Positions 1 to 5,060 of a stretch of 5,472 nucleotides of DNA are shown in pieces. The notes beneath the pieces were generated by a model. It was given only the letters and a program-made list of their open reading frames with translations, made no database searches and was not told the DNA's origin. How positions within the stretch are numbered: position 1 is the first letter of the stretch; each line of letters opens with the position of its first letter. Origin of the DNA: an uncultured candidate division Zixibacteria bacterium (GTDB lineage Bacteria; Zixibacteria; MSB-5A5; GN15; FEB-12); contig CAJVYT010000303.1 in assembly GCA_913009765.1 (NCBI GenBank), forward strand, positions 1-5,472, read 5' to 3'. The position numbers were made by a program, and so were the translations under genes.

Positions 1-91
1 AGCGGAAGTAGGAGAGATGAAGTGAGTGCTCGTTACAAGTGATGGTGGCAGAGGTAAGAACAATATATTGGTGGGAGTATGTTATTATGTA
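1..91. other. Short unassigned sequence fragment, left of adapter
   Basis: This stretch precedes a T run and an Illumina adapter, so it is probably a separate piece of DNA with no proven link to hisS. It is strongly strand-asymmetric: I count 32 G against 6 C on the plus strand. One minus-strand frame is open throughout (91 down to 2), and one plus-strand frame ends at TGA 40-42, but about 30 codons is too little to call a gene, and I recognise no protein motif in either. A plus-strand reading frame starting at GTG 26 runs into the adapter and is not a real gene beyond that point. Its right boundary is uncertain, because some of the T run may be genomic. Confidence 0.6.
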
Positions 92-173
92 TTTTTTTTT
101 TTTTTTTCAAGCAGAAGACGGCATACGAGATATATCAGTGTGACTGGAGTTCAGACGTGTGCTCTTCCGATCT
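92..173 (+). other. Illumina 3' adapter (P7 + index + read-2 primer) with poly-T, assembly artefact
   Basis: A run of 16 T (92-107) leads into the P7 flow-cell sequence (108-131, beginning CAAGCAGAAGACGGC and ending ATACGAGAT). An 8-base index follows (132-139, ATATCAGT), then the read-2 primer site (140-173, beginning GTGACTGGAGTTC and ending CTCTTCCGATCT). The order and lengths match a TruSeq-type adapter exactly. The index read in the opposite direction is ACTGATAT, which from memory is TruSeq LT index 25. Homopolymer beyond the adapter end is what four-colour Illumina chemistry gives when a read runs past a short insert. This is synthetic sequence, not part of any genome. Translated, it yields the tell-tale peptide VTGVQTCALPIS on the plus strand and DRKSTRLNSSH on the minus strand. 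Confidence 0.99.
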
Positions 174-1462
174 CCGTTTTCAAACTCATCGGAACCGGCT
201 ATAACGGCAAAAGGGATGCCTACTTTATCGCCATACTTAATTTGTTTGGTAAGATTTTTTGTGTCTCCGCTGAATATTTCAGAAGGTATTCCGGCAGTCC
301 GAAGTTGTTTGAGTAATTTTAAATAATCAGGCAGCCGCTCTTTATCCATGACTGTTACCAAAACTTTTGAAGTTGCTTCTGTCATCTCAAGAGCATCTAA
401 AGCTATGAGAGCCGCAAGCAGTCTATCAACTCCAATTGATGAACCGACCGCGGGAATAGAACGCCCTAAAAAGCGGTCAACTAAATTATCATACCTTCCT
501 CCTGAAAATACGGAGCCGTATTCAGGAAGGTCTAAAAGAGTCGTTTCAAAAACAGGTCCGGTATAGTATCCAAGTCCGCGAACAATGGTTAAATCTATTT
601 CTGTTTGAGAAAAATCAATATCCATATTTTTAAGATTGTCTAAAATAATCCTCAGTTCATTGATTCCGGTTTGAGAAATTTCGATAGAGCCTAATAACTT
701 TTCAACTTTGTCCAACGCAATATTGTTTTTATCAGATGCGATATCTAAAAATTCTTCGACCTTGCTTATTTGAGAGTTTTCGAGTTCAACACCTTTTATC
801 TTATCACCGGAAACATCGATTCTCCCCTGACCTAATTCCTGTATAACCGCATCTCTGCCCTGCTTGTCAAGTTTATCAATCACCCGAAGTACATCAGAAG
901 TTTTTTCTTGAGGTATAGCAGAATACTCTATAAGACCGTTTAAAATTTTTCTATTTGAAAATCTTACTTTATAATTATTGATATTAAGACATTGCATTGT
1001 CGACACCATCGTGGCAATTATTTCAGAATCAGCAAGCAAATTTTGTGTACCGACAATATCTATATCAAACTGCATAAATTCCCGGTATCTGCCCGGTCCC
1101 GGTTTATCCACACGCCAGACATTGCCGTATTGGTATCTCCGAAAAGGTAAGGCTAAAGTCGGATTACTTGCCACATACCGAGCCAAAGAAACCGTAAATT
1201 CATACCGCAATGCCATATTAACTTCATCGGGTCCCTCAAAGCCAAATAATTCATTTAATGAATCCTGATTGTAGTGCGAACCTAACAAGGTTTCAGCAAG
1301 CTCAAGCGATGCTGTTTGAAGCGGAAGGAATCCCATTAATTCAAAAGAATCACGAATCTTGGCAAGCATTTTCTCACGAGCTATCTGCTCTCTTGGAGGA
1401 TAGTCTCGAAATCCTTTAAGAACCTGCGGCTTTACTTTTTGTTTTTTATTTTTTTTGCTCAT
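174..1462 (-). CDS. hisS: Histidyl-tRNA synthetase, C-terminus lost at adapter junction
   Basis: Class II aminoacyl-tRNA synthetase that activates histidine with ATP and charges tRNA-His in the cytoplasm. A lysine-rich N-terminus (residues 1-12) precedes the LKGFRDY opening typical of the family. Motif 2 is at about 85-136 (LRYEFT 85-90, RRYQYGNVWR 108-117, GRYREF 124-129). The histidine-binding loop is VRGLGYYTG (294-302), with R295 matching the catalytic arginine. Motif 3 is IGVDRL (343-348). The anticodon-binding domain starts near 366 and is incomplete. Genuine coding ends at N429/G430; the 21 residues that follow in frame (DRKSTRLNSSH to MPSSA) are translated adapter. Usual length is about 420-460, so perhaps 20-40 residues are missing. 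The ATG at 1462 is the first in frame and lacks a clear Shine-Dalgarno site. It is transcribed divergently from the pepC gene. The LRYEFTV form of motif 2 differs from the LRPEGT form in E. coli. Confidence 0.95.
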
Positions 1463-1488
1463 ACATTTCTATACAGTTACTTACTTAT

Positions 1489-1494
1489 ATTATA
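1489..1494 (-). promoter_or_regulatory. Possible -10 box for hisS
   Basis: On the minus strand this reads TATAAT, a perfect sigma70 -10 hexamer, 26 bases upstream of the hisS ATG. It would give a leader of roughly 20 bases. I find no good -35 hexamer at 16-18 bases spacing, and the surrounding sequence is very AT-rich, so a chance match is quite possible. Confidence 0.3.
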
Positions 1495-1556
1495 TTTATT
1501 CGATAATGTATGAAATTTTATTTTTAATAGCAACAATCAGTTATGTAAATCTGTTT

Positions 1557-1585
1557 TGGACAATTACTTGATTTATTATTAAAAT
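1557..1585 (+). promoter_or_regulatory. Sigma70-like promoter for the pepC-oxidase cluster
   Basis: The -35 hexamer TGGACA (1557-1562, 5 of 6 to consensus) and the -10 hexamer TAAAAT (1580-1585, 5 of 6) are separated by exactly 17 bases. Transcription would start near 1592, leaving a leader of about 30 bases that contains the AAGGAG ribosome site at 1611-1616. The promoter lies in the divergent spacer between hisS and the peptidase gene, and would serve both the peptidase and the oxidase downstream. I saw no clear operator palindrome beside it. Confidence 0.5.
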
Positions 1586-1621
1586 ACCTTTATTTTGTCA
1601 CTCTAAATTAAAGGAGTCAAT

Positions 1622-3049
1622 ATGAATTCAAGATTACTGCTTTTTGTAACCGCAATATTCCTTTTGTCAGCATCTGCTTTTGCCAAAGATGGAGCCATTG
1701 ACGAAAAATTACTTAATCAATTTGAAACAAATTTGAATAAAGTTGAAAATACTGACCAACTCATTAATATGGTTACGAATAACAAAATTAAAGATATTTC
1801 CCTAAACCATGAAAAAGTTATCAGCCACAATAAATTGTTTAGTTTAAAACTAAAACCGACCGGAATCACTAACCAGAAAAATTCGGGAAGATGCTGGGCA
1901 TTTGCCGGTAACAACATGATATCTTCAAAAGTTATGACAGATTTACAACTGTCCGATTTTGAACTTTCTGAATCATTCATTGCATTTTATGATAAACTAG
2001 AAAAAGGGAATTTCTTCTTAGAACGTATCATTGAACTGCGTGACCGTCCTCTTGACGACCGTTCACTGCAAGGTGAGTTCAGCTCTCTTTTTGGCGATGG
2101 TGGTTGGATGAACTATTTCTTGAATCTTATTGAAAAATATGGAGTTGTTCCAAAAGAAATTATGCCTGAAACAAAACAGTCATCAGCAACTGCCACTTTA
2201 AACAATCTTGGAAAAACTCTCCTTCGCTCTGATGCTGCCGAGCTTCGTGAAATGAATAAAAACGGAAAAGATGTCAAAGCTCTTCGCAAACGTAAAGATG
2301 AAATGTTGTCTGAATTATATCAATTTTTAGTTCTCAATTATGGAAAACCGCCCTCAAAATTTGTGTTCCGCTATGAGTTTAAAGATAAAGATGATACGAC
2401 CAAAACTCCAAAAGAAATTATTGAAAAAGAGTTTACTCCGAAATCATTCTATAATGAATTTTACTCATCTACAGCATCTGAATATGTCGCTATTGTAAAC
2501 AATCCGACTATGGATTACGATACTCGTTATATCTTAGAAGAAAGCCGGAATATATACGAACAAAGTGATTTCGACTTGATCAATCTTCCTATCAAAGATT
2601 TAAAAAAATACGCCAGATTATCTTTGATTGATTCTCAAGCTGTGTGGTTTGCCTGTGATGTCGGGAAAGATAATTACAATTCGGGTGCTATCTTTGATGT
2701 TGACATCTATGACTACAACAAAACGCTTAATCTTGATTTTAAAATGTCCAAAAAAGACCGCATACTTTATGGAGACATTTCGCCAAATCATGCGATGGTC
2801 CTTACAGGAATCGACACCGCCCAATCGGGAGCAACAGTCAAATGGCTGGTTGAAAACAGCTGGGGTACAAAAGTAGGTAAAGACGGTTTTTGGAGTATGT
2901 ATGATGACTGGTTTGATGAGTATGTTTTTCTTGTCATAGTTGATAAGAATCTTTTATCAGATAAAGATAAGAAACTGCTTGAGTCTAAACCTAAACGGAT
3001 AAAAGATTGGGAGCCGTTTTTTTTGGCACTCAGAAATTTGGAATATTAA
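1622..3049 (+). CDS. pepC: Exported C1 cysteine aminopeptidase, PepC/bleomycin hydrolase family
   Basis: Papain-like peptidase of MEROPS family C1B, which removes amino acids from peptide N-termini; characterised members form hexameric barrels. The catalytic set is complete: Q85 (oxyanion hole) and C91 in QKNSGRCWAF, H390 in PNHAMVLTGID, and N412 in VENSWG. Unlike the classical cytoplasmic enzyme, it begins with a Sec signal peptide: R4, a hydrophobic core at about 5-18, and an AFA cleavage site after residue 21. It should therefore act outside the cytoplasm. At 475 residues it is somewhat longer than the usual 440-455, which the signal peptide largely explains. The C-terminus (DWEP at 462-465, ending LRNLEY) differs from the usual PWDPMGALA-like arm that reaches into the active site. 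The start is supported by AAGGAG at 1611-1616, five bases before ATG. The next gene follows after 4 bases, suggesting an operon. Confidence 0.92.
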   Translation: MNSRLLLFVTAIFLLSASAFAKDGAIDEKLLNQFETNLNKVENTDQLINMVTNNKIKDISLNHEKVISHNKLFSLKLKPTGITNQKNSGRCWAFAGNNMISSKVMTDLQLSDFELSESFIAFYDKLEKGNFFLERIIELRDRPLDDRSLQGEFSSLFGDGGWMNYFLNLIEKYGVVPKEIMPETKQSSATATLNNLGKTLLRSDAAELREMNKNGKDVKALRKRKDEMLSELYQFLVLNYGKPPSKFVFRYEFKDKDDTTKTPKEIIEKEFTPKSFYNEFYSSTASEYVAIVNNPTMDYDTRYILEESRNIYEQSDFDLINLPIKDLKKYARLSLIDSQAVWFACDVGKDNYNSGAIFDVDIYDYNKTLNLDFKMSKKDRILYGDISPNHAMVLTGIDTAQSGATVKWLVENSWGTKVGKDGFWSMYDDWFDEYVFLVIVDKNLLSDKDKKLLESKPKRIKDWEPFFLALRNLEY

Positions 3050-3053
3050 AATA

Positions 3054-4415
3054 ATGTCGATAGTAGAAAAATTATTACAGATTCTGCCGCAAAAACAAGT
3101 TTCCAACCATACTGACCAATTAAATGTTGTCTCCAAAGATGAATCCACTCTTGATGCGGTAATTCCACTGGCAGTTGTTTGGGCAGATTCGGCAAAACAA
3201 ATATCTGAAATTATAAAACTGTGTATTCAAACCAAAACTCCTCTGACAACTCGAGGTGCCGGTTCAGCTTTAGAGGGGTCGACTATACCGTCAGCAAATG
3301 GGATTGTTTTAGATGTCAGTAAAATGACTGATATTATCGAGTTTTGGGTTGATGATTTACAAGTAAAAGTCCAACCGGGTATTATCTATGACGACTTAAA
3401 CAGATACTTGAAACGTGAGTCTCTCTTTTTCCCGCCATCCCCAGGGGGGTCAGGCGATTTAGCAACTATTGGCGGTATGGTTTCAACCAACGCATCAGGA
3501 ATTTACTCTGTCAAATATGGTGGTACAAAAGAGTATATCTTAGAGCTCGAAATTGTAACCGGTGACGGAACAATAATGAAAATCGGTAATAGAGCCATAA
3601 AACGCTCAAGCGGATATAATTTAGTTGACCTTATCACAGGTTCTGAAGGCACTTTAGCTGTCATTACCGCTGTCACTCTCAAATTAGCCGGATTACCCGA
3701 AGGACGATTAAAAACAGCTTTCAAATTTGATTCAGAGATTAATGCAGCAAAAGCTGTCTCTGAAATATGTAAATACGGTATAGATGTTGCCGCTATTGAA
3801 TTTTTGGATAAAAACGTTATGGAAGCATTGAATTTGCTAAAAGATTATAAATTACAAGAAGTCCCTGCTTTATTCTTAGAATTCCACGGTTCTGAAGAAG
3901 TACTACAATCCAATAATGAAATGGCAGCATCTATTTGTGAAGAGTTTGGAGGAACTGAGTTAAAACTCGCGGGCAGACAGAATCCATGGGAAATAAGACA
4001 TTTTGTCACTGATGCTATAAAACATAGAAAACCGGGGTATACGATTTTACGAAATGATGTTGCTTTTCCTATCTCAAAACTTCCAGAGATGGTAGATTAT
4101 TGTCATACTTTAAGCAATAGATTTAACATCCTCATACACGCCTTTGGTCATGTTGGGTTGGGTTTGCTCCATGCTCTTATTCTGGCAGATAAAACAGACG
4201 AAAAGAAATGGTCTCAAGCTCTTGAAATAAACGATTTAATCATTAAAAAAACTCTTAAGCTTGATGGTACTATATCGGGAGAACACGGTATAGGTTTGGG
4301 GCATAAGAATTTATTTGAATTAGAACACGGAAATGCTGTTTCTTTGATGCAAAAGATAAAAAAGCAATTTGACCCACAAGATATTTTGAACCCCGGTAAA
4401 ATATTTGACTTATAA
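3054..4415 (+). CDS. FAD-binding oxidoreductase, GlcD / D-lactate dehydrogenase type
   Basis: Flavoprotein of the PCMH/VAO superfamily that oxidises a 2-hydroxy acid (D-lactate, glycolate or similar) and passes electrons on. The N-terminal FAD-binding domain shows TTRGAGSALEGS (65-76), PPSPGGSGDLATIGGMVSTN (127-146), YGGTKEYILELE (155-166) and SSGYNLVDLITGSEGTLAVI (185-204). The C-terminal FAD-oxidase domain has the H-x6-H motif FGHVGLGLLH (364-373), then SGEHGIG (408-414) and FDPQDILNPGKIF (439-451). The whole domain set is present in 453 residues, the normal size for GlcD. Family members usually read GHAGDGNLH at 365-373; here the D and N are both leucine (L369, L371), although both histidines and E410/H411 remain, so the substrate cannot be assigned. 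There are no membrane segments, signal peptide or fused iron-sulfur domain. The ATG lies 4 bases after the peptidase stop with no obvious ribosome site, which suggests translational coupling. Confidence 0.92.
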   Translation: MSIVEKLLQILPQKQVSNHTDQLNVVSKDESTLDAVIPLAVVWADSAKQISEIIKLCIQTKTPLTTRGAGSALEGSTIPSANGIVLDVSKMTDIIEFWVDDLQVKVQPGIIYDDLNRYLKRESLFFPPSPGGSGDLATIGGMVSTNASGIYSVKYGGTKEYILELEIVTGDGTIMKIGNRAIKRSSGYNLVDLITGSEGTLAVITAVTLKLAGLPEGRLKTAFKFDSEINAAKAVSEICKYGIDVAAIEFLDKNVMEALNLLKDYKLQEVPALFLEFHGSEEVLQSNNEMAASICEEFGGTELKLAGRQNPWEIRHFVTDAIKHRKPGYTILRNDVAFPISKLPEMVDYCHTLSNRFNILIHAFGHVGLGLLHALILADKTDEKKWSQALEINDLIIKKTLKLDGTISGEHGIGLGHKNLFELEHGNAVSLMQKIKKQFDPQDILNPGKIFDL

Positions 4416-4437
4416 TGAAAAAGACATTTATTAAAGC
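4415..4437 (+). CDS. Start of a third operon gene, cut by adapter after 7 codons
   Basis: An ATG overlaps the oxidase stop codon (TAATG, 4413-4417). It opens MKKTFIK before the adapter begins at 4438. The 1-base overlap is a common arrangement for coupled genes in bacterial operons, and the lysine-rich start would suit a signal peptide or membrane protein, though seven residues cannot show this. The reading frame continues through the adapter as DRKSTRLNSSH and on to TGA at 4502-4504, but that part is synthetic. A chance ATG at this place is the alternative. GlcD-type oxidases often have electron-transfer partner genes nearby, so the missing gene is worth recovering. Confidence 0.45.
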
Positions 4438-4514
4438 AGATCGGAAGAGCACACGTCTGAACTCCAGTCACACTGATATATCTCGTATGCCGTCTTCTGC
4501 TTGAAAAAAAAAAA
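4438..4514 (-). other. Illumina 3' adapter, inverted copy, with poly-A, assembly artefact
   Basis: This is the exact reverse complement of the left adapter: read-2 primer site at 4438-4471 (AGATCGGAAGAGCACACG onwards), index ACTGATAT at 4472-4479, P7 at 4480-4503, then 11 A (4504-4514). The same index on both copies shows that both came from one library. The orientation is that of read-through out of the insert on each side, so segment 174-4437 is a contig whose two ends were both extended into adapter. The join to the following sequence probably happened through the A run, so its exact edge (4504-4514) is uncertain. Confidence 0.99.
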
Positions 4515-4518
4515 TACT

Positions 4519-4845
4519 TTATTTCTTCTTCCCTTTCTTAACTATTTTAATCCCTCGTAGACCAAGAATAATTAGTCCTATAATGATGATTTTTAGAATA
4601 TAGTGACCTTGCATATCCATAAAATCTCGGGTCATGGGGGTTAGGGTCCCCGCGAGCAAATGAGAGGGGATACTGATGGGTACCGCCAAAAATAACCAGT
4701 TCTTTTTTGGTATGTCCAATCGAAGTTTTAGAAAAAGCTTTGATAGCAAAGGTGCTAAAAGACCAATAAACAGAAAAGTAGCTAAAAAATCAAAAATAGC
4801 GTATTCACCTAATCGAAATTGCCTGAGATATTCTATTGGGACCAT
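4519..4845 (-). CDS. Small three-helix membrane protein of unknown function
   Basis: I do not recognise a function. The 108 residues form three hydrophobic segments, at about 14-37, 49-67 and 81-97, followed by a basic tail (KKGKKK at the end). Polar or charged residues beside or between the helices include H62 after the second helix, the TPMTRDF stretch (69-75) and H81 at the start of the third; these are the likeliest functional positions. The overall pattern recalls hypothetical proteins of Patescibacteria, but that is from memory only. The ATG at 4845 is the only conventional start after an in-frame TGA at 4878-4876, and no Shine-Dalgarno site precedes it. The stop codon is complete and lies 4 bases inside the adapter/poly-A join, so the protein appears whole. 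It lies downstream of nadA on the same strand, 215 bases away, which is too far to assume a shared job. Confidence 0.7.
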   Translation of the reverse strand: MVPIEYLRQFRLGEYAIFDFLATFLFIGLLAPLLSKLFLKLRLDIPKKNWLFLAVPISIPSHLLAGTLTPMTRDFMDMQGHYILKIIIIGLIILGLRGIKIVKKGKKK

Positions 4846-4862
4846 GTTGTGTGGTGATAAGA

Positions 4863-4881
4863 TCCTGAAACAAGTTCAGGA
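4863..4881. repeat. Palindromic hairpin C, CCTGAA type
   Basis: The arms TCCTGAA (4863-4869) and TTCAGGA (4875-4881) form a perfect 7-bp stem around a 5-base loop. The sequence CCTGAAACAAGTTCAGG resembles a palindrome commonly seen between genes in several bacterial groups (recollection, not a search). It lies 18 bases upstream of the membrane protein start on the minus strand, so in that transcript it would form in the leader. One arm is repeated at 4895-4900 (TTCAGG), which would allow alternative pairing. Confidence 0.55.
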
Positions 4882-4938
4882 AGTAGGTAGGGTAGTTCAG
4901 GAAGTAAAAGACGGTACAGGAGGTGGAGGTAGATTGTT

Positions 4939-4964
4939 GTCACTCCCGATTTAGTCGGGAGTCC
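4939..4964 (-). repeat. Palindromic hairpin B with GG-stem-GAC ends
   Basis: The arms ACTCCCGA (4942-4949) and TCGGGAGT (4955-4962) form a perfect 8-bp stem with a 5-base loop. On the minus strand the element reads GG, stem, loop, stem, GAC, a layout shared with hairpin A in the opposite orientation. It resembles dispersed palindromes of the GGATTCCCGA/TCGGGAATGAC kind known from many bacterial genomes, here with the stem pair changed on both sides (C and G in place of T and A), so pairing is kept. A second pairing, AGGTGG (4921-4926) with CCACCT (4963-4968), could enclose it. No T tract follows, which argues against a simple terminator. Confidence 0.6.
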
Positions 4965-4993
4965 ACCTAATTAACAGTGTGGTAAATTGTGAT

Positions 4994-5042
4994 GGATACT
5001 CGTCGGAGTTTATCCCGTACTGAGATACGGGGCGGGTATGAC
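4994..5042 (+). repeat. Palindromic hairpin A, two-part stem, downstream of nadA
   Basis: The outer arms ATACTCG (4996-5002) and CGGGTAT (5033-5039) pair over 7 positions with one G-T wobble. Inside, CCCGTA (5014-5019) and TACGGG (5026-5031) form a perfect 6-bp stem with a 6-base loop. Read on the plus strand, the element starts GG before the outer stem and ends GAC after it (5040-5042), matching hairpin B on the other strand. It ends 18 bases beyond the nadA stop codon, so it may serve as a 3' end stabiliser or rho-type stop for that transcript, but the lack of a T tract leaves this open. Confidence 0.5.
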
Positions 5043-5060
5043 TAAAGGGTGTTGTAGGTT

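Larger units (their letters stand above)
4846..5060. other. Non-coding spacer between nadA and the membrane protein gene
   Basis: I find no convincing gene in these 215 bases. They contain three hairpins (listed separately), two copies of AGTTCAGGAAGTA (plus strand, in 4873-4886 and 4894-4906), and a G-rich, C-poor plus-strand stretch at 4881-4940 (24 G against 3 C). Within it, GGAGGTGG (4919-4926) looks like a Shine-Dalgarno site but has no useful open frame behind it. On the minus strand this reads CCACCTCC, resembling the 3' tail of 16S rRNA, probably by chance. None of the hairpins is followed by a T tract on the minus strand, so no textbook intrinsic terminator for nadA is visible. Confidence 0.65.

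Noticed and set aside
92..107. Poly-T as a terminator tract for a gene in segment 1
   Set aside because: It abuts the adapter end, as expected of read-through homopolymer, and no stem precedes it.
26..316. 96-residue plus-strand protein spanning the left junction
   Set aside because: It is made of unassigned sequence, poly-T (a run of F), adapter, and antisense hisS.
348..1268. Plus-strand frames at 348-566 and 978-1268
   Set aside because: They are antisense to hisS, lie inside conserved synthetase motifs and encode nothing recognisable.
2618..3148. Frames at 2618-2824 (minus), 2628-2876 (plus) and 2957-3148 (minus)
   Set aside because: They are shadows of the peptidase and oxidase genes in other frames, with no motifs or ribosome sites.
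4214..4471. Minus-strand proteins at 4214-4471 and 4270-4452
   Set aside because: They start inside the adapter and continue antisense through the oxidase coding region, which has strong family motifs on the other strand.
108..4503. Composite transposon or integron-like unit bounded by perfect 66-bp inverted repeats
   Set aside because: The repeats are exactly the Illumina P7/index/read-2 adapter; there is no transposase and no target duplication outside them.
4917..4926. Anti-Shine-Dalgarno mimic (CCACCTCC on the minus strand) as a regulatory RNA element
   Set aside because: It is only 8 bases in a stretch biased towards such words; chance is the simpler explanation.
4676..4954. 92-residue plus-strand frame with good Shine-Dalgarno-like GGAGGTGG near its end
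   Set aside because: Most of it is antisense to the membrane protein gene and the rest crosses the hairpin spacer; GGAGGTGG is followed by no useful frame.
4939..4964. Intrinsic terminator for nadA
   Set aside because: The stem is good, but no T tract follows on the minus strand.
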